The notes under the pieces are model-generated. The model did no database searches. It was not told the origin of the DNA and worked only from the letters and a program-made list of their open reading frames with translations. Positions 23,677-29,664 of a stretch of 30,022 nt of DNA are shown one piece after another. The DNA is taken from positions 1-30,022 of the forward strand of contig JBEKZL010000057.1 in the NCBI GenBank assembly GCA_049509915.1, in the 5' to 3' direction. This stretch comes from JBEKYD01 sp049509915. GTDB taxonomy: Bacteria > Acidobacteriota > Terriglobia > Bryobacterales > Bryobacteraceae. Position numbers and translations under genes: made by a program. Positions within the stretch are counted from its first letter, which is position 1. Every line of letters begins with the position of its first letter.

Positions 23677-23711
23677 TCAGCGCTCAGCGGTCTGCGGTCA
23701 GCCCTTAGCGC
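23677..23711 (+). repeat. Five degenerate heptamer repeats
   Basis: Consecutive 7-bp units TCAGCGC, TCAGCGG, TCTGCGG, TCAGCCC, TTAGCGC begin 12 bp after the preceding stop codon. Consensus TCAGCGS with one or two changes per unit. Confidence 0.55.
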
Positions 23712-23746
23712 TGGTATTCCGCGCCGCAATCGGGGCATCTGTACGG

Positions 23747-23852
23747 CAGACCATCGTTATTTATGGTCTGTCACGCAGGCTCTTTTTCGATGCCGAAAGA
23801 CGGCGACGAGCGGAGCGCCAAGGGTAGGGCGGACCACAAGAAACGATGGTCT
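23747..23852 (+). repeat. Mutually exclusive inverted repeats upstream of the GT2 gene
   Basis: CAGACCAT (23747-23754) pairs perfectly with ATGGTCTG (23763-23770). The overlapping AGACCATCGTT (23748-23758) also pairs perfectly over 11 bp with AACGATGGTCT (23842-23852), which ends 9 nt before the GT2 ATG. The two structures cannot coexist. Confidence 0.55.
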
Positions 23853-23861
23853 ACACCACGG

Positions 23862-25157
23862 ATGGACCGAAGCTTGAGCCTCTCGGTTCACTATTTCGCT
23901 GCCCGGCTAGCCGGAAAGTTGCGCCCGCGGCGGCCCGCACCTTTACCGGCGCCTTCACGGGCCAGCCTAACCGGAATCTCCGTGGTCATTCCCTCGCGCA
24001 ATGGCCGTGAGCTGCTTTCGATGCAGTTGCCCGGGATCGCGGCCCAGCTCGAAACCCGGCTGCAGCAGGGTTCGGCGGAGATCCTGGTAGTGGATAACGG
24101 CTCGGACGACGGCACTGCGCGGTGGCTCGAGGGCGAATGGCCCACCGTCGCCGTGGAGGTCGAGCCGCAGCCCTTGTCTTTTGCTCGCGCCGTCAATCGC
24201 GGCATCGGCCGCGCCCGCTTCTGCCATGTCTGCCTGCTGAACAACGACATGTTGCTGGAGCCGGGATTCTTCGACGCGCTCCTGGCCGCGTTTTCCTACA
24301 CGCCCGACCTGTTCTGCGCCACCGCCCAGATCCGCTTTCCGGCCGGTGTGCGCCGCGAAGAAACCGGCAAGGCCGTGATGGCCGCCAGCCGCCCCGAGGA
24401 TTTCCCGGTGCGCTGCGACGAGCCGCTCCCCGGCGAGGACCAGACCTGGGTGCTCTACGGCAGCGGCGGCTGTTCGCTCTACGAAGCCGCCAAACTGCTC
24501 GCTCTGGGAGGCGTCGACGAAGTGTACGAGCCGGCCTACGTAGAGGACCTGGACCTGGGCTATCGCGCCTGGCAGCGCGGCTGGCCGAGCGTGTACGTGG
24601 CTGCGGCGCAAGTGGAACACCGCCATCGCGCCACCACCTCGCGTTACTTTCGCGAGGAGGAGTTGGACGCCATTTTGGAAGTCAATTACCTCAAGTTTCT
24701 GGCCCGCGCCGTGGCCAACCGCTCTCTTTTCCGTAAACTCTGGGACGAAGCCCTCGGCCGGCTGCGTCTGGCCGGCGGCCAGGCTGCCGCCATGGCCTTG
24801 CGTCACGCCGCCGCGACAGCCCTGGCCGGGTGCCGTTCGACGACCCTGGAGGACGAAACGGAGTTCCTCGCCCTGACGGATGGCTCGGTGGCGTGTTTTC
24901 CTGGCGAGTATTCCGGCCGGGAGCCCGCTATCGTTGTCGCCGCCGAAGCGCCGGCCGCAACCGCGCCCCCGGCCGGCTGCGTCCTGGTGCTGCGCAGCGA
25001 CCGCTGGGAACCGCCGCCCGGAAAGTGGATTGCCGCTTGCCGCGAGGTGGTGCTGGCGCGCAATTCGGCTGCCTGGCACGCGGCCCTGGAAGCCAGCCAG
25101 CGCAGGTGGGCCGGCGCGACCGTGCGTCAAGAAGATGCCGCCGCGCCGGAAAATTGA
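23862..25157 (+). CDS. Family 2 glycosyltransferase
   Basis: A 431-residue cytosolic GT-A enzyme that would transfer a sugar from a nucleotide donor. It shows the GT2 strand ISVVIPSRNG (39-48), EILVVDNGSDDGT (73-85), the acidic NND (127-129) in place of DXD, and the acceptor-site ED (228-229) in YVEDLDLGYRAWQRGW, followed by HRHRAT. The C-terminal 130 residues are a poorly conserved Ala-rich region. The frame is open to 23763; ATG at 23862 is preferred because the extension is charged filler preceding the conserved domain by too far and crosses an inverted repeat. The last 27 codons and the downstream region are duplicated at 26673-26861. Acceptor unknown. Confidence 0.85.
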   Translation: MDRSLSLSVHYFAARLAGKLRPRRPAPLPAPSRASLTGISVVIPSRNGRELLSMQLPGIAAQLETRLQQGSAEILVVDNGSDDGTARWLEGEWPTVAVEVEPQPLSFARAVNRGIGRARFCHVCLLNNDMLLEPGFFDALLAAFSYTPDLFCATAQIRFPAGVRREETGKAVMAASRPEDFPVRCDEPLPGEDQTWVLYGSGGCSLYEAAKLLALGGVDEVYEPAYVEDLDLGYRAWQRGWPSVYVAAAQVEHRHRATTSRYFREEELDAILEVNYLKFLARAVANRSLFRKLWDEALGRLRLAGGQAAAMALRHAAATALAGCRSTTLEDETEFLALTDGSVACFPGEYSGREPAIVVAAEAPAATAPPAGCVLVLRSDRWEPPPGKWIAACREVVLARNSAAWHAALEASQRRWAGATVRQEDAAAPEN

Positions 25158-25298
25158 CGCGGGTTGTAGTTAACCTTCTGTCGCCAGAACGTTAATTCTG
25201 TAAACTCCGGACCAACCGGATTGATTTCGCGTGAGTTATCCGCGCCCCCGGTCCGGACCGCGCGGCGAAGATTTAGCATAGCTTTACCGTGCCTTAAC
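25076..25298 (+). repeat. Direct repeat, copy A (GT2 3' end plus downstream region)
   Basis: The first 62 bp (25076-25137) are identical to 26673-26734; similarity continues through the GT2 stop, TTAACCTTCTGTCG, TTGATTTCGCG, GACCGCGCGGCG and TTAGCATAGCTTTACCG. Copy A has about 32 bp extra near 25186-25217. It supplies the 5' region of the Ser/Thr-rich gene. Confidence 0.9.
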
Positions 25299-25332
25299 AC
25301 GATCCGGCCCGCTAAGTGCCGAAGTGATAGAC

Positions 25333-26001
25333 ATGAGTTCAATAAGCAGCCTATCTTCAACTTATCTGCAGTCGCTGCTGAGCGCCATCGAGGGCACCAG
25401 CTCGACCAGCAACACATCCAATTCGTCCACGAGCAGCCTCAGCAGCCTGTCTTCGCTCGATTCCTCGTCGTCCGATCGCAGCCAGCTTTCGCCATTTGCC
25501 CAATTGCTGACTACGCTCCAAAACCTGCAACAGTCCGACCCCACCGAATACAAATCCGTGATGTCGGAGATTTCGACTAACCTGACAACCGCCGCCACCA
25601 CTGCGACCTCGGAAGGAAATACCGCCCAGGCGACCGAGCTCACCACGCTAGCTACGGATTTCAGCAACGCCTCTTCGTCCGGCAATCTTCCCAATATCCA
25701 GGATCTGGCACAGGCCATCGGCGGCGGCCATGGTGGCCCTCCCCCTCCGCCTCCGCCTTCGACGTCGGCAAGCAGCTCCGACGCCGGATCGAGCAGCACC
25801 AGTTCCACCGGCACGACCTCGAGCAGTAGCTCGACCAGTAGCACCAGCGCGACCAGCCTTGCCAAGAGCCTGACCGCTCAGATCCTGGCCGCTTTCGAGT
25901 CCAACAGCTCGCAAAGTACTTCGCAAAACAGCTCGCTCGACCCGATGGCAATCATCATGAACACCTTATCGAGCGCCGGCGTGATCAGCTCGAACAGTTA
26001 A
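25333..26001 (+). CDS. Ser/Thr-rich protein with poly-proline tract
   Basis: A 222-residue low-complexity protein. The N-terminus (about 1-50) and a block at about 143-178 are almost pure Ser/Thr; between them lies a helical segment (PFAQLLTTLQNLQQSDPTEY, then SEISTNLTTAATTATSEGN and TELTTLATDFSNA) and a Gly/His-rich turn leading to seven prolines (GGGHGGPPPPPPP). The C-terminus has another helix (LAKSLTAQILAAFE) and ends MAIIMNTLSSAGVI. No classical signal peptide or transmembrane helix is seen. The ATG at 25333 is preferred over the in-frame GTG at 25324. The composition suits a surface, secreted or heavily glycosylated protein, and the neighbouring GT2 fits that, but this is inference. Confidence 0.7.
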   Translation: MSSISSLSSTYLQSLLSAIEGTSSTSNTSNSSTSSLSSLSSLDSSSSDRSQLSPFAQLLTTLQNLQQSDPTEYKSVMSEISTNLTTAATTATSEGNTAQATELTTLATDFSNASSSGNLPNIQDLAQAIGGGHGGPPPPPPPSTSASSSDAGSSSTSSTGTTSSSSSTSSTSATSLAKSLTAQILAAFESNSSQSTSQNSSLDPMAIIMNTLSSAGVISSNS

Positions 26002-26039
26002 CCGGCCGGCTATGGTCGATAGGAATCCGTGCTCCCAAA

Positions 26040-26060
26040 GGGCGGGTAGGATGCCTGCCC
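26040..26060. repeat. GC-rich hairpin after the Ser/Thr-rich gene
   Basis: GGGCGGG, 7-bp loop, CCTGCCC; seven pairs including one G-U. It lies 39 bp after the stop at 26001 and just before the opposing GT87 fragment ends. No U-tract, so termination is uncertain. Confidence 0.4.
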
Positions 26061-26066
26061 ACTTTC

Positions 26067-26624
26067 TCATGAAGTCCGGCTGTGCGTCAGCCTCAATTCC
26101 CGCAGCGTCAGTCCGAACAGCAGCAGCGTCGCGGCGGCGGAAATCGAAGTCCAGAAGTACATGGATAGAGGCCGATTCGGCCAGGCGCCGCCATTGCCCC
26201 AATAACCGGCGCGGAGCACCAGCACGGGGACGGGATAGACGAAGGCCACACTCGCCAGCGCCAGCGCGAACAGCCGCCAGCGCCGCGCGCGCGCCGTCCC
26301 GCACAGAAAAAACGCCATGGCGGGATAGAGCATCACCCGGTAATGCGGCCAGGAAACCGGCGACACTCCCAACGCCAGGCAGAGCAACGCGGACGCCGCC
26401 AGGGCCTCCCCTTCCGGATGCAAGCGGCCGCGCACCGCCCAGCCTATGGCAGCCAGGCCAATCGTCAAAACGGCCAAGGCCACGCCCAGCGAGAACCGCC
26501 GCAGCGCTGGAGCCAGGTGGATATGTTGGTCCATGCCTCGTACCCAGTAGAGTGGCAGTTCGGGTCCGGGTCTCGGTGGGTCGATGGCGCGGAGGGCGAT
26601 CGAAGGCAGCGACCAACCGAGCAC
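26067..26624 (-). pseudogene. C-terminal fragment of a GT87/DUF2029 mannosyltransferase-like membrane protein
   Basis: About 185 residues with four to five hydrophobic helices and the segment LALGVSPVSWPHYRVMLYPAM, which matches the last third of polyprenol-phosphate-mannose-dependent GT87 (DUF2029) proteins, normally about 400 residues. The N-terminal half, including the catalytic periplasmic loops, is absent. In this frame the sequence reads upstream from the GTG at 26624 into the direct repeat at about 26672, where homology to the family stops. The break therefore coincides with the duplication boundary, and the gene looks truncated by that rearrangement. A short protein could still be made from GTG 26624. 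Confidence 0.7.
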
Positions 26625-26672
26625 TCCTGGCGTTCCGGCCGGAAAGTCGTGGAGCGGCGGAGCCTTGGGCCC

Positions 26673-26861
26673 GCACGCGGCCCTGGAAGCCAGCCAGCGC
26701 AGGTGGGCCGGCGCGACCGTGCGTCAAGAAGATGGCGCCGCGCCGGGAAATTGACGCCGGTTCCAGTTAACCTTCTGTCGTCGGATTGATTTCGCGCGAG
26801 TTATGCGCGGCGCAGCTTCGGACCGCGCGGCGCAGTTAGCATAGCTTTACCGTGGCGTAAC
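26673..26861 (+). repeat. Direct repeat, copy B
   Basis: Copy of the GT2 3' end (stop codon retained at the equivalent place) and downstream sequence, colinear with 25076-25298 apart from about 32 bp missing and scattered substitutions. No Ser/Thr-rich gene follows it; instead a 97-bp AT-richer stretch leads to tRNA-Lys. Confidence 0.9.
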
Positions 26862-26958
26862 CGGCACACCACAAGAGGCAAATTCAAATGGGCCCCACAA
26901 AAGTCCCCACAATTTCTAAATCGACCACGATTCAATAATTGCAAGTGCCTGATTCTAA

Positions 26959-27034
<76 letters not shown>

Positions 27035-27081
27035 TGAAGAAGATCCGGGGCGTGCCGGGCACGGACCGCGGCACTCAAAAT

Positions 27082-27087
27082 AGTATA
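27082..27087 (-). promoter_or_regulatory. Candidate -10 box for tRNA-Lys
   Basis: Minus strand TATACT (27087-27082) lies about 48 nt upstream of the tRNA 5' end. The hexamer at the -35 distance (CTGATT) is weak. Confidence 0.4.
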
Positions 27088-27106
27088 ACATCGAGCGTCC
27101 GCCAAA

Positions 27107-27181
27107 TCAGCGAGCCGCAGCGCAAAATGTCCGTCCCTGGCTTTCCCCGAAGCGGATACGCGGATCGCGCAGTGCTTCCAT
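27107..27181 (-). CDS. Possible 24-residue small ORF
   Basis: A short reading frame (MEALRDPRIRFGESQG...) with an excellent ribosome site, GAGGAG at 27193-27188, six nucleotides before the ATG. It lies between the stop of the AAA+-receiver gene and tRNA-Lys, on the same strand as both. The peptide is Arg-rich with no hydrophobic helix. There is no homology evidence, so translation is only suggested by the ribosome site. Confidence 0.25.
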   Translation of the reverse strand: MEALRDPRIRFGESQGRTFCAAAR

Positions 27182-27276
27182 TTTGATCTCCTCGTTGAGC
27201 AACTCATTCTAGTTTTGCCGACCCGGCGAAGCCCATCCCGCCTCCGCTCGTCCGTCGCGTTGTGAGAACTTGTCTT

Positions 27277-28722
27277 TCAGCTTCGCGCGCTGCGGGAGGA
27301 GTTGGCGAAACGGGTTCGAATCTGGTTCATGACTTCGGCCGCCAGAAAGGGCTTGCGCAGAACAGGGAAATCGTGCTCCTCGCAGAGGGATTCCTCCTCC
27401 GGCGGGAGAATGGAGCCGGTCATAACGATTACCTGCATTTCGGGGACGATCTGGCGAAATTCCACGCCCAATTCCACCCCGTTGCCGTCGGGCAGCATGT
27501 AGTCCATCAGCACGGCGTCGGGCTTGGACTCGTTGACCAGACGCCGGGCTTCGGTAGCCGAGTCGGCGATCAGCAGGTTCCATCCGGCGTCGCCCATCAG
27601 CCGCTCGAGAAAACGCAGCAGGTCGCGGTTGTCGTCCACCAGCAGGACCGTGGGCGCGGAGGTTTGCGTTTCCCCGGCGGCTCCCTGGGCACGGATATCC
27701 AGCTTCTCGTGCTCCCGGTCGACCAGGACCTGAACGGTCGAACCCGGTACTACCTGGTTGGCAGCGACCAGAGTGGCCAGGGGTTGGGTCAGGAAACGGT
27801 GGATGGTGCGATTCAACTCGCGGGCGCCGTATTCGGCACTGGTGCCTTTTTCGATCAGAAACGCCCTGGCATCCAGCGGCACATCCAGGTTGAAGGAACG
27901 GTTTCCGAGCCTGGTATTGACGTGTTCCTGCAGGTCGGTGACGTGAATATCCAGGATGGCGGACAATGATTCGGGTGTGAGCGGCTGGTAGGTGATGACG
28001 GCGTCGATACGGTTCACGAACTCCGGCGAGAATCGCTTGCGCACACTTACCATGGCGATACTCTGTAGCTTGTTCACCAGGTCCGCGCGCGGTACGCCGC
28101 CCGCCGCCGATTGAAAACCGAAGTCGGGATTGATTTCCCGTATCATCTCGCGAGCGCCCAAATTGCTTGTCAGGAAGACCAGGCTTTTGTCGAAACTCAC
28201 CGAAGAATTGTCGCCCAGCCGTAGCACGCCTTTGTCCAATACGCCCAGCAGCAGACGGGTCATGGACGGGGCGGCCTTTTCGATCTCGTCGAACAAGACC
28301 AGCGACAGGCCGCATTTTTCACTGGTCACGGCGTTCAGCTTCTGCTGCGTCAGCATGGGCTGGGTTTCGCGGTGGCCCAGGTAGCCCGGCGGGGCGCCAA
28401 TCAGTTTGGCAACTTCGTGCTCCATTTGAAACTCGCCGCAATCCACGCGCAGCACGCTTTTCTTGCTACCGTGCAGGATTTCAGCCAAGGCTTCCACGGT
28501 CTTGGTTTTCCCTGTACCGGTGGGTCCCAGCAACAGAAACACGCCGACCGGGCGCCCTTCCGGCGAGAGGCCAGCCTGAAACATTTGAATATAAGGAATG
28601 ATGACGCGCGTTGCGGCTGGCTGGCCCACCACCTTCTGGCCCAGAAGCTGAACAAGGTCGGCGCTGGGATCGGTAGGAGCCTGCTTTCGCGACCGACTTT
28701 GGGAACTCTTTGGCTTATCCAC
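27277..28722 (-). CDS. ClpB-D2-type AAA+ ATPase fused to a C-terminal receiver domain
   Basis: A 481-residue fusion. The AAA+ module (about 25-250) has Walker A GPTGTGKT (66-73), a pore-loop motif GYLG (Tyr114), Walker B LVLFDE (Asp145/Glu146), sensor-1 TSN (185-187), the arginine finger in FVNRID (Arg238) and a ClpB D2-small domain with sensor-2 GARELNR (Arg301). Residues about 358-475 are a CheY-like receiver: Asp363/Asp364, phospho-acceptor Asp407 (LMDYMLPDGNG), Thr435 and Lys457. The ClpB N-domain, D1 ring and middle coiled coil are missing, so it is not the ordinary disaggregase. A phosphorylation-controlled unfoldase or remodelling ATPase is inferred. GTG start at 28722 with GGAGG at 28731-28727. 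No kinase or peptidase gene is adjacent. Confidence 0.9.
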   Translation of the reverse strand: MDKPKSSQSRSRKQAPTDPSADLVQLLGQKVVGQPAATRVIIPYIQMFQAGLSPEGRPVGVFLLLGPTGTGKTKTVEALAEILHGSKKSVLRVDCGEFQMEHEVAKLIGAPPGYLGHRETQPMLTQQKLNAVTSEKCGLSLVLFDEIEKAAPSMTRLLLGVLDKGVLRLGDNSSVSFDKSLVFLTSNLGAREMIREINPDFGFQSAAGGVPRADLVNKLQSIAMVSVRKRFSPEFVNRIDAVITYQPLTPESLSAILDIHVTDLQEHVNTRLGNRSFNLDVPLDARAFLIEKGTSAEYGARELNRTIHRFLTQPLATLVAANQVVPGSTVQVLVDREHEKLDIRAQGAAGETQTSAPTVLLVDDNRDLLRFLERLMGDAGWNLLIADSATEARRLVNESKPDAVLMDYMLPDGNGVELGVEFRQIVPEMQVIVMTGSILPPEEESLCEEHDFPVLRKPFLAAEVMNQIRTRFANSSRSARS

Positions 28723-28737
28723 CCTGCCTCCGACTTG

Positions 28738-28743
28738 ATTATA
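28738..28743 (-). promoter_or_regulatory. Candidate -10 box for the AAA+-receiver gene
   Basis: Minus strand TATAAT (28743-28738), a perfect hexamer 15 nt before the GTG. No -35 consensus is seen. The leader would begin close to the GGAGG ribosome site. Confidence 0.45.
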
Positions 28744-29001
28744 CCGGCGAGATCATTCCGTTCGCCTCCCCATCCCGCTCACTACGGGCTGCCGTGTTCA
28801 GCCACTTCGAGCCCCTTGATCGATTGAATCCAATGGGTTGCGGGAAACCCAAGGAGAACCGTAAACTTATTGCGGAAGTTCTGTGACCAGGAAGAATCAA
28901 CCTCTCAAGTTTTATCATGAGCAGAGCCTGACTGGTAGTATGATTACGTACTGTAGAACCAGTACGGCGATTCTCCGGGAAATTACGGAAGATGAAATCG
29001 G

Positions 29002-29220
29002 TCAGCGGTGGCGGAACGTGATTCGTCCCTTCGTGAGATCGTAGGGAGACATTTCCAGAGTGACTTTATCGCCTGCCAGAACGCGAATGCGATTGCGGCG
29101 CAACCTCCCCGCCAGGTGCGCCAAAACTATCCGTTCGTGTTCCAGTTGAACGCTGAACAGGCCGCTGGGGAACTTTTCTAAGACTGTACCGGTGACTTCA
29201 ATGCTGTCCTCTTTGCTCAT
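29002..29220 (-). CDS. infA: Translation initiation factor IF-1
   Basis: A 72-residue OB-fold protein that binds the ribosomal A site during initiation. It has the family pattern IEVTGTVLEKFPSGLFSVQLE, VLAHLAGRLRRNRIRVLAGDKV and the ending YDLTKGRITFRHR. Length is normal. GGAGGGAT directly before the ATG at 29220 is a strong ribosome site. It follows the cold-shock gene by 70 bp with a hairpin between them, so both may be on one transcript; infA is more often beside ribosomal protein genes, so this is probably an additional or relocated copy. Confidence 0.95.
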   Translation of the reverse strand: MSKEDSIEVTGTVLEKFPSGLFSVQLEHERIVLAHLAGRLRRNRIRVLAGDKVTLEMSPYDLTKGRITFRHR

Positions 29221-29240
29221 ATCCCTCCAGAATCGATGTC

Positions 29241-29282
29241 GGCGGACGGCTGCCGTCTGCTTGGCGCGGCAGCCGGTCCGCC
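29241..29282 (-). promoter_or_regulatory. Stable hairpin between cold-shock gene and infA
   Basis: GGCGGAC-GGCTGCCG (29241-29255) pairs with CGGCAGCCGGTCCGCC (29267-29282), 15 pairs with one bulge. No U-tract follows on the minus strand, so it is more likely an RNA-processing or stability element than a terminator. Confidence 0.6.
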
Positions 29283-29290
29283 GCGATACG

Positions 29291-29494
29291 TCAGGCCGCG
29301 GTGACGTTGGTCGCTTGCAGCCCCTTGGGGCCCTTCGTGACTTCGAACTCTACCTTTGCTCCTTCGTCGAGCGTGCGATACCCTTGCGTCTGGATCGCCG
29401 AGAAATGCACGAAGACATCCTCTCCGTTCTCGCGCTGAATGAACCCGTAGCCCTTGGCTGCGTTAAACCACTTCACTGTACCTTTTTCTTTCAT
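29291..29494 (-). CDS. Cold-shock protein (CspA family RNA chaperone)
   Basis: A 67-residue single cold-shock domain that binds single-stranded nucleic acid and melts RNA structure. Both RNP motifs are visible: KGYGFIQ (RNP1) and DVFVHFSAI (RNP2), preceded by GTVKWFN. It ends TKGPKGLQATNVTAA, as usual in the family. The ATG at 29494 has a leader of about 120 nt if transcription starts from the TATAAT box at 29630-29625. That leader contains a strong intrinsic terminator, which suggests regulation by attenuation or by an RNA made from the leader. Upstream and divergent is the Cas6-like gene. Confidence 0.96.
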   Translation of the reverse strand: MKEKGTVKWFNAAKGYGFIQRENGEDVFVHFSAIQTQGYRTLDEGAKVEFEVTKGPKGLQATNVTAA

Positions 29495-29548
29495 CTGCCT
29501 CTATCCTTCTAAAACGTAACTTCTGCCGGCCTCATGCTCCCCTTACGC

Positions 29549-29584
29549 AAAAAAAGGGATTGCGGTATGGACTCACGCAACCCC
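29549..29584 (-). terminator. Intrinsic terminator inside the cold-shock gene leader
   Basis: On the minus strand GGGGTTGCG (29584-29576) and CGCAATCCC (29564-29556) form nine pairs with one G-U and an 11-nt loop, followed directly by seven T (29555-29549). This is a textbook Rho-independent terminator located between the only visible promoter and the ATG at 29494. Confidence 0.8.
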
Positions 29585-29624
29585 CTTAATCACAAAGCGG
29601 AACACAAGAGCCAAATGCCATACC

Positions 29625-29630
29625 ATTATA
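29625..29630 (-). promoter_or_regulatory. -10 box upstream of the cold-shock gene
   Basis: Perfect TATAAT on the minus strand (29630-29625). The -35 position (CCAATT) is weak. A start near 29618 would give a transcript of about 70 nt up to the terminator, or a leader of about 124 nt if it is read through. Confidence 0.55.
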
Positions 29631-29664
29631 CATCAGCAGGGCACGGAAATTGGAGCCAACTGCT

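Noticed and set aside
28947..28966. Perfect 7-bp hairpin CGTACTG/CAGTACG downstream of infA
   Set aside because: No U-tract on either strand and short stem; not enough to call a terminator.
28883..29044. 53-codon plus-strand frame starting GTG 28883
   Set aside because: Overlaps the 3' end of infA in antisense, has only a weak ribosome site and no recognisable family; probably chance in a less GC-rich gap.
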